The notes: generated by a model not told the origin, from the sequence alone. A stretch of 64,000 nucleotides of DNA from Paraburkholderia kirstenboschensis (GCF_904848585.1 NZ_CAJHCR010000021.1:1-64000), one strand, 5' to 3'. Positions 34,297 through 44,188 are shown, counted from the stretch's first letter. Made by a program: numbers and translations.

Positions 34297-35280
34297 ATGC
34301 AATTCCTTCGGCGCGTTTTCGCTGCGTTCGCTGCATTGGCACTTTCCACGCTCTGCGCGACGTCCGTCGCGCACGCGGACACCTTCCCCGACAAACCCAT
34401 CCGCATTATCGTGCCGTATGTCCCGGGCGGCTCGACGGATTTGCTTGCACGCGTCGTCGCGAAGCAACTGACCGCGCAATGGGGGCAGCCCGTTATCGTT
34501 GAGAATCACCCGGGAGCCAACGGGATCATCGGTGCCGATCTGGTTGCGAAGGCACCTGCCGATGGCTATGTGATCGGCATTGCGTCTCCCGGCACGCACG
34601 CGGCCAACGCGAGCCTCTACACGCATCTGCCCTACGACACGGTCAAGAGCTTCACACCGATCACATTAGCGGTTAACGCGCCGCTCGTGCTCGTTGCGCA
34701 TCCGTCGTTGCAGGTCAAGACCGTGCAGGAGTTGATCGCGAGTGCGAAAGCCAGTCCTGGAAAGATCAGCTATGCATCGGGCGGCATAGGCTCATCGCAG
34801 CATCTGGCGATGGAACTGTTCGATCACATGGCCGGCATTTCAATGACGCATGTGCCGTACAAGGGTTCGGCGAACTCGTACACGGATCTGCTGGGCGGCC
34901 GCGTGAAAGTCGAATTCGATGCCTTCACGGCTGCCATGCCTTACATCAAATCCGGCCAGTTGATCGCACTCGGCGTCGCGGCCTCCAAACGCGTACCCGC
35001 TTTCCCGAACCTGCCGACCGTGGCCGAGTCCGGTGTTCCGGGTTTCGAGGCGTCGTCGTGGTACGGATTCGTCGCCCCCGCGAATCTGCCGAAGGACGTG
35101 CTCGCGAAGCTGAACGCCGGCATCGTCAAGGCACTGCAGACACCGACCGCTCACGACACGCTGACCGGCGTCGGCCTCGTCGTGGTCGGCAGTACGCCCG
35201 ACCAGTTCGCGCAGTTCATCAAGGACCAGATGGCGCTCGCGGGCAAGGTCGTCAAATGGGCTGCAATCAAGCCGCAATAA
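34297..35280 (+). CDS. tctC: Tripartite tricarboxylate transporter substrate-binding protein (TctC/Bug family)
   Basis: 327 residues with a Sec signal peptide (cleavage near SVAHA), then FPDKPIRIIVPYVPGGSTDL, HPGANGIIGADLVAKAPADG and HVPYKGSANSYTDLLGGRV. These are hallmarks of Bug proteins. CAGGAGACAAAC precedes the start. It delivers an organic acid to TctAB encoded immediately downstream. Confidence 0.92.
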   Translation: MQFLRRVFAAFAALALSTLCATSVAHADTFPDKPIRIIVPYVPGGSTDLLARVVAKQLTAQWGQPVIVENHPGANGIIGADLVAKAPADGYVIGIASPGTHAANASLYTHLPYDTVKSFTPITLAVNAPLVLVAHPSLQVKTVQELIASAKASPGKISYASGGIGSSQHLAMELFDHMAGISMTHVPYKGSANSYTDLLGGRVKVEFDAFTAAMPYIKSGQLIALGVAASKRVPAFPNLPTVAESGVPGFEASSWYGFVAPANLPKDVLAKLNAGIVKALQTPTAHDTLTGVGLVVVGSTPDQFAQFIKDQMALAGKVVKWAAIKPQ

Positions 35281-35320
35281 CGCGCATTCAGCTTAAACAG
35301 CACCTCACGAGGAAACAGAC

Positions 35321-35791
35321 ATGGAAGGTCTGCACAACCCACGCACTCGCGACTATGTCGGTGGCGCGTTGATGTTTCTGCTGGGCATGGCGGCGACGGT
35401 GCGCGGTACAAGCTACGGTATCGGCAACCTTGCCGATATGGGACCCGGCTTCACCCCCGCCGCGATCGGCGTCATTCTTGCCGTGACGGGGATCGCGATC
35501 GCGTTCGCGGGCCAGTCGGCGGGCGCGGCGGCATCGCGCACCAGCGGCGATGCCGCGCCGCAATGGCGTGGATGGATCTGCATCGTGCTCGGCATCGCCC
35601 TCTTCATTGTCTGTGCCGCCTACATTGGGCTGTTGCCCGCGACCTTCGCGATTGTCTTCGTATCAGCGCTGGGCGATCAACGCAACACGGTGAAAAACGC
35701 TTTCTGGCTGGCGATTGCGGTTTGCGTCGTGTGCGTGATCGTGTTCTGGTGGGGATTGAAGATCCAGTTGCCGCTCGTTCATTGGGGTTGA
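35321..35791 (+). CDS. tctB: Tripartite tricarboxylate transporter small membrane subunit (TctB family)
   Basis: 156 residues with four predicted membrane segments, including GGALMFLLGMAATVRG and IGLLPATFAIVFVSALGD. The family is poorly conserved in sequence, and the position between TctC and TctA supports the call. It ends 3 bp before the TctA start. Confidence 0.85.
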   Translation: MEGLHNPRTRDYVGGALMFLLGMAATVRGTSYGIGNLADMGPGFTPAAIGVILAVTGIAIAFAGQSAGAAASRTSGDAAPQWRGWICIVLGIALFIVCAAYIGLLPATFAIVFVSALGDQRNTVKNAFWLAIAVCVVCVIVFWWGLKIQLPLVHWG

Positions 35792-35794
35792 GAC

Positions 35795-37372
35795 ATGCTT
35801 TATCAATCGTTGGTGGATCTATGGCAGGGGTTCGGGGTTGCGCTCGAACCGCACAACCTGATGTGGTCGTTTTTCGGCGTGCTGGTCGGCAACCTGATCG
35901 GTGTGCTGCCCGGCATGGGAGCGCTGTCGGCCATCTCGATGCTGCTGCCGCTCACTTATGCGCTGCATCCTATTCCCGCGATCCTGATGCTGGCCGGCAT
36001 CTTCTACGGATCCCAGTATGGCGGTGCGATCGGAGCGATCCTGCTGAACCTGCCCTGCCACCCGCCTCATGCCGTCACCTGCCTCGACGGGTATCCGATG
36101 ACCCGGCAAGGCCGCGGCGGAGCGGCGCTCGGCATTACGATGATCGCATCGTTCTTTGCTGCGTCGTTCGGCATCATGGTCATGGTGTTTGCGTCGCCCG
36201 TACTCGTACGCTTCGCATTCCAGTTCGGCCCGACTGACATCTTTTCGATCATGTTGCTCGGCCTGCTGGTCGGCGCGACGATGAGCAAGGGCTCGAAGCT
36301 CAAGGGCGTCGCCATGACCGCAGTCGGGCTACTGGTTGGCGTGGCGGGCACCGATGTGAACACGGGCGTGGCGCGTTTCACGTTCGGGTTTACAGAGCTC
36401 TCCGACAAAGTGGAACTCGTCGCACTCGCCATGGGATTATTCGGAGTCGGCGAGTTCCTGCGCGGCGTCAACCGGATGGATGTAGTGGGAAGTGCCGCCA
36501 AGGTAAGGTTGCGCGACATGCGGCCCGATCGCCAGGATCTGAAGCGCGCGTTCTTTCCGATGCTGCGCGGTACGATAATCGGCAGCCTGTTCGGCGCACT
36601 GCCCGGCACTGGACCAACCATTACGACCTTCATTGCGTACGCGTTCGAAAAGAAGATATCTAAGACGCCGGAGCGCTTCGGACATGGTGCGCTTGAAGGC
36701 GTCGCCGCGCCGGAGGCGGCATCGCATTCAAAGACCCAGGTCGATTTCATTCCGACCATGAGTCTGGGCATTCCGGGCGATGCGGTCATGGCGCTGTTAC
36801 TCGGAGCATTGCTGATCCAAGGCATTCAGCCTGGACCGCAGCTTATTACCGAACACGCTGATCTCTTCTGGGGATTGGTCGCCAGCTTCTGGGTCGGCAA
36901 CGTGCTGTTGATACTGTTGAACGTTCCATTGATCGGTGTCTGGGTCAAGCTGCTGCGCGTGCCTTATCGCTATCTCTTTCCGACCGCGCTGTTTTTTATT
37001 GCTGTCGGGGTCTACAGCACTAACAACAGCCTTTTCGAAGTAAGCGAAGTACTCGTGTTCGGCGTAGCGGGTGCAATCTTCCTGGCACTCGACTTTCCCA
37101 TCGCGCCGATTCTTCTTGGTTATGTCCTGGGTCCGATGGCCGAAGAAGATTTCCGTCGCTCTCTTTTGCTGTCGCATGGGGACCTTGCCATCTTTGTGCA
37201 CAAGCCGATCAGTGCAGCGTTCCTCGGCGTTTGCCTGCTGCTGGTACTCGCGCAGTTCGCGCTGGCGCTGCGTCGAAGCTGGACGAGCAGGAAGGAGCGT
37301 GAAGAAAACAGACTACGAAATTCGTTGAACGGGACCGAATCCCTGCACACGCACTCGTCGACTCGTGGCTGA
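35795..37372 (+). CDS. tctA: Tripartite tricarboxylate transporter large permease (TctA family)
   Basis: 525 residues and about 11-12 membrane segments. The two TctA repeats are visible: GVLPGMGALSAISMLLPLTY with GSQYGGAIGAILLNLPCHPP in the first, and GALPGTGPTITTFIAYAFEK with FIPTMSLGIPGDAVMALLLG in the second. It is the ion-driven permease and the last gene of the operon. A strong hairpin lies 63 bp downstream. Confidence 0.93.
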   Translation: MLYQSLVDLWQGFGVALEPHNLMWSFFGVLVGNLIGVLPGMGALSAISMLLPLTYALHPIPAILMLAGIFYGSQYGGAIGAILLNLPCHPPHAVTCLDGYPMTRQGRGGAALGITMIASFFAASFGIMVMVFASPVLVRFAFQFGPTDIFSIMLLGLLVGATMSKGSKLKGVAMTAVGLLVGVAGTDVNTGVARFTFGFTELSDKVELVALAMGLFGVGEFLRGVNRMDVVGSAAKVRLRDMRPDRQDLKRAFFPMLRGTIIGSLFGALPGTGPTITTFIAYAFEKKISKTPERFGHGALEGVAAPEAASHSKTQVDFIPTMSLGIPGDAVMALLLGALLIQGIQPGPQLITEHADLFWGLVASFWVGNVLLILLNVPLIGVWVKLLRVPYRYLFPTALFFIAVGVYSTNNSLFEVSEVLVFGVAGAIFLALDFPIAPILLGYVLGPMAEEDFRRSLLLSHGDLAIFVHKPISAAFLGVCLLLVLAQFALALRRSWTSRKEREENRLRNSLNGTESLHTHSSTRG

Positions 37373-37434
37373 AGCGGGCGGAATTCGGTCCATCCGCTAA
37401 CTCGATGACATCAGCCACCGAGCGACGACGCCAT

Positions 37435-37465
37435 GCGTGAGCGGGGCCCGCCCGGCTCACGCTTT
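37435..37465 (+). terminator. Hairpin after tctA
   Basis: GCGTGAGC (37435-37442) pairs with GCTCACGC (37455-37462) around a GC-rich loop, followed by TTT. It separates the convergent tct operon and porin remnant. The short T-run makes it a moderate terminator candidate. Confidence 0.5.
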
Positions 37466-37472
37466 CGAGGCA

Positions 37473-38030
37473 TCAGTAGCGATGCCGCATTCCAATTCGC
37501 ACGACGCCCTGATGGTTTGTCGGCGCCGAGCGACACCTGGTGATACGTCGCGCCTCCGAGCCGTCCGCGGTTCGTGCTGCTGATGCGGCTGCCCTTCTTA
37601 TAATCGTACGCAGCGCCGATCAACCGCGATGGCGTCAGGTGGTACTCGCCGTTGACTTCGGTGTCGTTGTAATGCGTGCTGCCGGCGAAGCCGAGCGGGT
37701 CGGTCCCGAACTCGTGTCGCCGAGACCCTTGAACGCCGTGTTCGTCCCAGTGATGCCGGCGCGCGCCGGCCCTAACAGATAAGCGCCGCCCGCCGCGATC
37801 GACTGATACGTGGACGGGGAGGCGAATCGGGACAGCGACGGCGCAGTACCCAGATTCGAACCCGGCACCCCGTTGATCGTCGCAGCCACCGTTGCGGCCG
37901 CGCCGAAGTACCACACGTTCGGGTTGTGGGCGTTGAAGTACGCGCCGCCCGGCGCGAACGGCCCGTAGGTGTAGCCGCCGCCGACGCAGTAGATCTGGTT
38001 GCGGCCCACGGAGCGCAGGCTCAACTGAAA
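37473..38030 (-). pseudogene. Degraded Gram-negative porin gene (OmpC/PhaE type)
   Basis: One frame gives NQIYCVGGGYTYGPFAPGG, QSIAAGGAYLLGPARAG and TAFKGLGDTSSG. A shift near 37690 leads to GFAGSTHYNDTEVNGEYHLT, LIGAAYDYKKGS and GATYHQVSLGAD. A third frame ends NHQGVVRIGMRHRY and stop, the typical last beta-strand with terminal aromatic. Strands between are deleted and the N-terminal ~120 residues are absent. It once encoded an outer-membrane porin, perhaps for the tct substrate. Confidence 0.75.
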
Positions 38031-38372
38031 CCTGAAATACCAACGCACCGCGCAATGGATGACGACGCCTGGAAAGCGGTGACGGTAATAGGGCGGCTCC
38101 GAGTTCTTCATCGTCTCACTCTACCTGCATATCCAGTTACCCTGAGAGTGCGCGTATCAGGTATTCGACCTACCAGCGGGCCTAGAAATACTTCATACAC
38201 TCCCAAGAAAAAATGACTTGTTCCAATACCTGCTCCGGCCTAGTCTGCTGTACCAGGGACAGATACGCCGTTGACCATGGTCGCGAATCAATCGAGGTTG
38301 GCGCGACGGAGATGGCTGCTCGCATGAGAGATACGTAATCCCGTTTCGCGATCCATTCTTTTTGGGGAACAC
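38031..38372. other. Intergenic region upstream of mhpF
   Basis: No gene supported. It should carry the promoter of the mhpF-mhpE pair; I do not see a convincing sigma-70 hexamer pair. The sequence around 38180-38230 is relatively AT-rich. Confidence 0.4.
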
Positions 38373-39338
38373 ATGTCAAAAACAAAAGTCGCCATTATTG
38401 GTTCTGGAAATATCGGCACCGATCTGATGATCAAGATCCTTAGGTACGGCCAGGATCTCGAGATGAGCGTGATGGTCGGCATTGATCCCGACTCGGACGG
38501 ACTGGCGCGCGCCGCTCGTATGGGCGTGAGCACCACGTCGGCCGGCGTCGAAGGACTCGTTCGCATGCCGGAGTTCAATGATATCGGCATCGTGTTCGAT
38601 GCGACCAGCGCGTCGGCTCATATCAGGAACGAAGCATGCCTGAGAAGCCACAAGCCCGATATCCGTATCATCGATCTCACCCCGGCGGCTGTCGGTCCGT
38701 ATTGTGTGCCGGTAGTCAATCTCGATACGCACGTGCATCGGCCCAACCTCAATATGGTCACATGCGGTGGGCAAGCGACGATTCCTGTCATCTGGGCGGT
38801 TTCGCGTGTGACGCCAGTTCACTATGGCGAGATCGTCGCCTCGATCGCGAGCAAATCGGCAGGACCGGGTACCCGGGCCAACATCGACGAATTCACCGAA
38901 ACCACATCGCGAGCAATCGAAATGGTCGGTGGTGCGCGGCGGGGTAAAGCCATCATTGTTCTCAACCCGGCCGAGCCGCCGCTGATCATGCGTGACACGG
39001 TATTTTGCCTCGCTGAGCCTGGTGACGACATCGCGCGCACCCAGGCCCGCATCGCCGAATCAATCGCGCAGACGGTTCGCGATGTACAGGCCTATGTGCC
39101 GGGATACCGTCTGAATCAACAGGTGCAGTTCGAGGTGATCGGTGCGGCGAAGCCCGTCAACGTTCCGGGCATCGGACCGCTTTCCGGCCTGAAAGTCAGC
39201 GTATTTCTCGAAGTGGAAGGCGCCGCGCACTATCTGCCCGCCTACGCCGGAAATCTCGACATCATGACCAGCGCAGCACTCGCCACCGCGGAGCGCGTCG
39301 CGAGCCGCATTGTACGCACCGGCACGGCAATCGCATGA
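38373..39338 (+). CDS. mhpF: Acetaldehyde dehydrogenase (acylating), MhpF/DmpF type
   Basis: 321 residues. The NAD motif [14 protein letters not shown] is at the start, and the catalytic Cys131 is in [11 protein letters not shown]. The enzyme converts acetaldehyde or propanal plus CoA to the acyl-CoA, taking its substrate by channelling from the aldolase encoded next. It is full length for the family (~310-320). The upstream hydratase (mhpD/dmpE) and ring-cleavage genes usually found with it are absent. Confidence 0.92.
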   Translation: MSKTKVAIIGSGNIGTDLMIKILRYGQDLEMSVMVGIDPDSDGLARAARMGVSTTSAGVEGLVRMPEFNDIGIVFDATSASAHIRNEACLRSHKPDIRIIDLTPAAVGPYCVPVVNLDTHVHRPNLNMVTCGGQATIPVIWAVSRVTPVHYGEIVASIASKSAGPGTRANIDEFTETTSRAIEMVGGARRGKAIIVLNPAEPPLIMRDTVFCLAEPGDDIARTQARIAESIAQTVRDVQAYVPGYRLNQQVQFEVIGAAKPVNVPGIGPLSGLKVSVFLEVEGAAHYLPAYAGNLDIMTSAALATAERVASRIVRTGTAIA

Positions 39339-39357
39339 CAGGAATGGGATATCAATC

Positions 39358-40401
39358 GTGAAGCACAAGAAACTCTATATTTCCGACGTCACCTTGCGCG
39401 ACGGCAGTCACGCTATTCGCCACCAATACAGCCTGAAGCAGGTCAGGGATATTGCCCGCGCTCTGGATGAAGCGAAAGTCGACTCCATCGAAGTCGCACA
39501 CGGCGACGGCCTGGCAGGCTCAAGTTTCAATTACGGGTTCGGCGCACATACGGATCTCGCCTGGATCGAGGCGGTGGCTGAGACCGTCAAACACGCAACG
39601 GTCGCTACCCTCCTTCTGCCAGGCGTCGGCACCGTGCACGACCTGAAGTCCGCCTACGCGGCAGGGGCGCGCGTGGTGCGCGTCGCCACTCACTGCACCG
39701 AGGCCGATGTCAGCAGGCAGCATATCGAAACGGCCAGAAATCTCGGTATGGACACCGTTGGCTTTCTGATGATGAGTCACATGAATACGCCGCAGGGTCT
39801 CGCGCAACAGGCCAAACTCATGGAGAAATATGGCGCGACTTGCATCTACGTGGTGGATTCGGGCGGGGCGCTTAGCATGAACGACGTGCGCGAAAGATTC
39901 ATCGCGCTCAGGGACGTACTCGAGCCCGAGACGGTGACCGGCATGCACGCTCACCATAATTTGAGCCTTGGTGTCGCGAACTCGATTGTGGCGGTTGAAG
40001 AAGGATGTCTGCGCGTCGATGCGAGTCTGGCAGGCATGGGCGCCGGCGCTGGCAACGCGCCGATCGAGGTGTTCATTGCCGCCGCCGAGCGGCTCGGCTG
40101 GAATCACGGCTGCGACCTTTACAAACTGATGGACGCTGCCGACGACATCGTTCGCCCGCTGCAGGACCGGCCAGTCCGCGTCGACCGCGAGACATTGGCG
40201 CTCGGCTATGCGGGGGTCTACTCTTCCTTCCTGCGGCACGCCGAGTCTGCCGCCGCGACGTATGGTCTGAAAACCGTCGATATCCTCGTGGAATTGGGCC
40301 GCCGCCGCATGGTCGGAGGGCAGGAAGACATGATCCTCGACGTCGCACTCGACCTGCTGAAGCACGGCCCGATTTCGGGGGATCCCCGCCCATCCGCCTG
40401 A
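39358..40401 (+). CDS. mhpE: 4-hydroxy-2-oxovalerate aldolase, MhpE/DmpG type
   Basis: 347 residues from a GTG at 39358, matching the usual ~345; an in-frame start inside mhpF at 39310 would be unusual. The class II aldolase motif [12 protein letters not shown] carries Arg14, Asp15 and His18, and [15 protein letters not shown] provides the metal-binding His pair. It cleaves 4-hydroxy-2-oxo acids into pyruvate and an aldehyde and forms the channelling complex with MhpF. Gap to mhpF is 19 bp. Confidence 0.92.
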   Translation: MKHKKLYISDVTLRDGSHAIRHQYSLKQVRDIARALDEAKVDSIEVAHGDGLAGSSFNYGFGAHTDLAWIEAVAETVKHATVATLLLPGVGTVHDLKSAYAAGARVVRVATHCTEADVSRQHIETARNLGMDTVGFLMMSHMNTPQGLAQQAKLMEKYGATCIYVVDSGGALSMNDVRERFIALRDVLEPETVTGMHAHHNLSLGVANSIVAVEEGCLRVDASLAGMGAGAGNAPIEVFIAAAERLGWNHGCDLYKLMDAADDIVRPLQDRPVRVDRETLALGYAGVYSSFLRHAESAAATYGLKTVDILVELGRRRMVGGQEDMILDVALDLLKHGPISGDPRPSA

Positions 40402-40512
40402 GGTGAAGCCCGCTTCGTTTCTCCAGCCGTTGCGTGCTGCGGTTGCGTGCGGCTCCGCGCGCTTTACTGCATATCCGTTATGGTAATGTGACGCCTGGAA
40501 CGAAACGAAGAG

Positions 40513-41433
40513 ATGATTTCAATGTCACGGCCGCTCCCTCCTCTTAACGCGCTTAGGGCGTTTGAAGTCGCCGCCCGGCATCTGAGTTTTACGCGAGCGG
40601 GGGAGGAGCTTTGCGTGACCGCTGCGGCCGTGGGCCAGCAGATCAAACTCCTTGAAGATGCACTGGGTTTCCCGCTGTTTCACCGCAGGCCGAAATCGCT
40701 TGAATTGACCGACGCGGGCAAAGGCTATCTTCCTGCAATCCAAGGTGCATTCCAGCAGATCGCCGAAGCAACGCATCTGCTTCATCAAAAACGGAAACGG
40801 CCGACACTCAAGATCAGCATGCCGCCTACGTTCGCGGTGAAATGGTTTTTGCCTCGCCTTGAGCGGCTGATGAAGGCGTGCCCCGACTTCGACACGAAAG
40901 TCACGACATCCGCCGAGCCTATCGATTTCGCCCGGGTCGATTTCGACCTGGCCATCCGGTTCGGCAAGGGCGTCTATCCGGGTTTCCATTCCGAGCAATG
41001 TCTTTCCGTCGAGGTTTTCCCTGTCTGCAGCCGCGCGCTACTAGAAGGGGACTATCCTCTGCGCACGCCCGGCGACCTGAAACATCACACTCTGCTGCAC
41101 GACGAAAGCACGTACAGCGACGGCAGCACCAACCCGGACTGGGCCACCTGGCTGCGCTCGGCTGGCGTGGAAGGCGTGGATGCCACCCGCGGCCCATCCT
41201 TTTCGCCAAGCCATCTGGTGATCAACGCAGCGATTGACGGGCGTGGAGTGGCATTGGTCAAGAACAGCTGGGTAACGGACGACCTCGCTAGCGGAGTTCT
41301 GGTCAGGCCGTTTGAGCGCAGCCTGCCGGTCGAGTTTGCGTACTACGTCATTTACCCCGAGTCACGGGTGGCCGACACTTCGACTCTCCAGTTCGTGGCC
41401 TGGCTCCATCACGAGGTCGCGGCGGACAGCTAG
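40513..41433 (+). CDS. LysR-family regulator (GcvA-like)
   Basis: 306 residues beginning MISMSRPLPPLNALRAFEVA, the usual GcvA-type N-terminus, with HTH residues LSFTRAGEELCVTAAAVGQQ and LFHRRPKSLELTDAG. It follows mhpE by 111 bp and may control the mhpF-mhpE pair or a target elsewhere. It converges with the Liv-type operon. A 7-bp stem (CTGAGCC/GGCTCAG) near 41445 lies between them. Confidence 0.9.
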   Translation: MISMSRPLPPLNALRAFEVAARHLSFTRAGEELCVTAAAVGQQIKLLEDALGFPLFHRRPKSLELTDAGKGYLPAIQGAFQQIAEATHLLHQKRKRPTLKISMPPTFAVKWFLPRLERLMKACPDFDTKVTTSAEPIDFARVDFDLAIRFGKGVYPGFHSEQCLSVEVFPVCSRALLEGDYPLRTPGDLKHHTLLHDESTYSDGSTNPDWATWLRSAGVEGVDATRGPSFSPSHLVINAAIDGRGVALVKNSWVTDDLASGVLVRPFERSLPVEFAYYVIYPESRVADTSTLQFVAWLHHEVAADS

Positions 41434-41495
41434 CCGTATGCCGCTGAGCCGCACAATGGCGCGCTGGGCTCAGAGCCCCGGCCGCCCCACTGCCT

Positions 41496-42524
41496 TCACC
41501 GTCGCTGAGGCTCCTGCATGGACAGCTTCGAGCGCTGCGCGCGCCCGCGCCTGGTATTGTCATGCAAGCGCCGCATCAGCGCAGCGCCCTCGCCTACTAT
41601 CCCGCGCCTGAATGCCAGCACGCAGACCACGAAGAGAAAGCCGGTGACGATAGTGACCGACTCGCCGAGCGACCTGAACGAGTCGATATTTGTCAGTACC
41701 GATAGCCAATTGCCGAGACTGTCCAGTTTGTTCTGAAGCGCGACGATGAGCACCGCGCCGATGATCGGACCGTCGATCGTGCCGACCCCGCCGATCACCG
41801 TCATCAGCAGCACGAGACCCGACGTACCCCAATGCACGTCCGTTAGTGTTTCAAAACCCAGCACTTCCGCCTGCAATGCGCCAGCAAGACCCGACAACGC
41901 AGCGGAAAGAACAAACGCGAGCAGCTTGTACCGGTCAACGTCGTAACCCAGCGAGATGGCTCGCGGCTCGTTCTCTTTGACGGCCTTCAATACCTTGCCG
42001 AACGGCGAATGCACGATGCGAAAGATCAACGCGAAGGCGCCTGCCGTGAACGCCAACACCACGTAATAAAAAGTGGTGTCGTTCGACAGGCCGATCACGC
42101 CGAGCAAATGTCCGCGCGGCACACCCTGCATGCCCTCTTCACCACCGGTTGCAGGCGTATGCAGGCACGCGAAATACACCAGTTGGGCGAGTGCCAGCGT
42201 AATCATCGTGAAATAAATGCCCTGCCGGCGGATCGCCAGCACGCCCATTACAGCGCCAATCGCGGCCGCGCCGCCGACCGCCGCCAGCAGTGCCGCTTCG
42301 AGCGGCCAACCCATCGGGCCGAGCAGATAACCGAACACATAGCCAGCGACGCCGAAAAATGCAGCATGACCAAAAGACAGCAGGCCTGCAAATCCGAGCA
42401 ACAGATTGAACGCGCACGCAAACAACGCGAAGCACAGCATTTTCATTAGCAGTACAGGATAAACGACCGCTGGCGCGGCCAACGCGATCGCCAGCATGAT
42501 CGTGTACTTGAACTTCATATCCAT
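41496..42524 (-). CDS. livM: Branched-chain-type ABC transporter permease (LivM family)
   Basis: 342 residues, about ten membrane segments, with NLLLGFAGLLSFGHAAFFGV, the LivM/LivH signature, and the loop VKENEPRAISLGYDVDRYKLLAF that contacts the ATPase. It is the last gene of a long leftward operon. The C-terminal ~25 residues are unusually basic. In such clusters these transporters commonly import aromatic or organic acids and not necessarily leucine. Confidence 0.9.
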   Translation of the reverse strand: MDMKFKYTIMLAIALAAPAVVYPVLLMKMLCFALFACAFNLLLGFAGLLSFGHAAFFGVAGYVFGYLLGPMGWPLEAALLAAVGGAAAIGAVMGVLAIRRQGIYFTMITLALAQLVYFACLHTPATGGEEGMQGVPRGHLLGVIGLSNDTTFYYVVLAFTAGAFALIFRIVHSPFGKVLKAVKENEPRAISLGYDVDRYKLLAFVLSAALSGLAGALQAEVLGFETLTDVHWGTSGLVLLMTVIGGVGTIDGPIIGAVLIVALQNKLDSLGNWLSVLTNIDSFRSLGESVTIVTGFLFVVCVLAFRRGIVGEGAALMRRLHDNTRRGRAQRSKLSMQEPQRR

Positions 42525-42536
42525 TTCGCGCCTCTC

Positions 42537-43415
42537 CTAGTTTCTTTTTCCGAACAGGCCTGCAGGCCGGACAATCAGGACAATCGCCATGACGATGAAA
42601 ACCACCACATCCGATAACGGGGGGTAGACAAGACGTGTCAGTCCCTCGATCACGCCCAGACCGAGTCCCGTCACGATGGCGCCAACGATCGAGCCCATCC
42701 CCCCGATAACGACGACCGCAAACACAATAACGATGAGGTTCGAGCCCATCAATGGAGAGACCTGTACCACCGGCGCCGCGAGTACGCCGGAAAACGCTGC
42801 CAGCAATGCACCGAACCCATAGGTGAGCGTCACCATGCGTGGCACGTTGATGCCGAATGCTTCCACCAGCTTCGGGTTCTCCGTGCCCGCGCGCAGCCGG
42901 CCGCCCAGGCGCGTTTTCTCGATCAGGAACCAGCTGCCGAAGCAAACGAACAGGGATGCAGCGACAACCCATGCACGGTAGACCGGCAGGATCATGAAGC
43001 CGATATCGAATACGCCAGACAGTGACGGTGGAACCGCGTAGCGCTCTCCAGACACACCGTAGGCCGACCGGAACAGCCCTTCCACCATGAGCGAGAGGCC
43101 GAACGTCAGCAGCAACCCGTAAAGCGGATCGAGCTTGTAGAGCCGCCGTAACAGCACACGCTCCACGATCATCCCGAAAGCGGCCACTAATATTGGCGCG
43201 ACGAACAACATCGTCCAATAGCCCACGCCCGCATAACTGAGGCCCATCCACGCCACGAACGCGCCCAGCATATACAACGCCCCGTGCGCAAAGTTGATCA
43301 CATTCAACAGGCCGAAGATAACTGCAAGTCCCAACGCGAGTACTACGTAAAACGAGCCATTCACCAGCCCAAGGAGCAACTGGCTCAGAATCACCGGTAG
43401 CGGCATGCCGAACAT
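42537..43415 (-). CDS. livH: Branched-chain-type ABC transporter permease (LivH family)
   Basis: 292 residues, eight to nine membrane segments. ALGLAVIFGLLNVINFAHGA is the LivH hallmark, and LIEKTRLGGRLRAGTENPKL is the ATPase-contact loop. It is intact and lies 12 bp upstream of livM. Confidence 0.91.
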   Translation of the reverse strand: MFGMPLPVILSQLLLGLVNGSFYVVLALGLAVIFGLLNVINFAHGALYMLGAFVAWMGLSYAGVGYWTMLFVAPILVAAFGMIVERVLLRRLYKLDPLYGLLLTFGLSLMVEGLFRSAYGVSGERYAVPPSLSGVFDIGFMILPVYRAWVVAASLFVCFGSWFLIEKTRLGGRLRAGTENPKLVEAFGINVPRMVTLTYGFGALLAAFSGVLAAPVVQVSPLMGSNLIVIVFAVVVIGGMGSIVGAIVTGLGLGVIEGLTRLVYPPLSDVVVFIVMAIVLIVRPAGLFGKRN

Positions 43416-43429
43416 ATTCGCCCTTTCAT

Positions 43430-44188
43430 TTATACGCCGAGTAATGTGTGCAATGCGGACATCTTCGACGGAAGATCCGACGCATCGAACGACTCCACGA
43501 TCTCCCCGTGCTCCATGACGTAGAACCGGTCGGTCAAAGGCGCCGCGAACCGGAAGTTCTGCTCCACCAGCAAAATGGTGTAGCCGGCACGCTTGAGCGT
43601 GACGATCATTCGCGCGAGCGCTTGCACGATAACCGGCGCCAAACCCTCGGAAATCTCGTCCAGCAACAGCAGTCTCGCGCCAGTGCGAAGGATCCGCGCG
43701 ACCGCTAGCATCTGCTGCTCGCCGCCAGAAAGAAGCGTTCCCCGGCTCGCTCTTCTGTCCGCGAGGTTCGGGAACATTGCGTAGATTTCTTCAAGCGTCA
43801 TGCCCGGATGGACCTTGGAAAGCGGCGGTGGCAGCATCAGGTTCTCCTCTGTCGACAGTCCCGAGAAGATGCCTCGTTCCTCTGGGCAATAGCCGACGCC
43901 CAGATGTGCAATGCTGTAGGTCGGAAGATTGATTACCTCCGTGCCGTCGATCCGGACCGAACCCTCGCGAGCTCCCGTCAGCCCCATGATGGCCCGTAGC
44001 AGCGTGGTGCGGCCAGCACCGTTACGTCCAAGCAGCGCGACCACTTCACCATGCTTCACCTGCATGCCGACGTTATGCAGGATGTGCGACTCAGCGTACC
44101 AGGCATCGAGGTTCGATACGTCGAGCGCATAGCCCGAAACGCGAGTCGCACCGCGTGACGCGGCCGAACGGACATCGATATCCAGCAT
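43430..44188 (-). CDS. livF: Branched-chain-type ABC transporter ATPase (LivF family)
   Basis: 252 residues. Walker A reads ALLGRNGAGRTTLLRA, in which the usual Lys before TT is Arg (GRT), an uncommon change at the nucleotide-binding lysine. The ABC signature is LLSGGEQQMLAVARIL and Walker B is LLLLDEISEGLAP. The N-terminal ~25 residues extend beyond the usual LivF start. Its start shares one base with the livG stop (TGATG). The Lys-to-Arg change may lower ATPase activity. Confidence 0.88.
   Translation of the reverse strand: MLDIDVRSAASRGATRVSGYALDVSNLDAWYAESHILHNVGMQVKHGEVVALLGRNGAGRTTLLRAIMGLTGAREGSVRIDGTEVINLPTYSIAHLGVGYCPEERGIFSGLSTEENLMLPPPLSKVHPGMTLEEIYAMFPNLADRRASRGTLLSGGEQQMLAVARILRTGARLLLLDEISEGLAPVIVQALARMIVTLKRAGYTILLVEQNFRFAAPLTDRFYVMEHGEIVESFDASDLPSKMSALHTLLGV

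Noticed and set aside
41444-41475. Bidirectional terminator between the LysR gene and livM
   Set aside because: Seven-base stem with a long loop and no T-run on either side; not listed as a feature.
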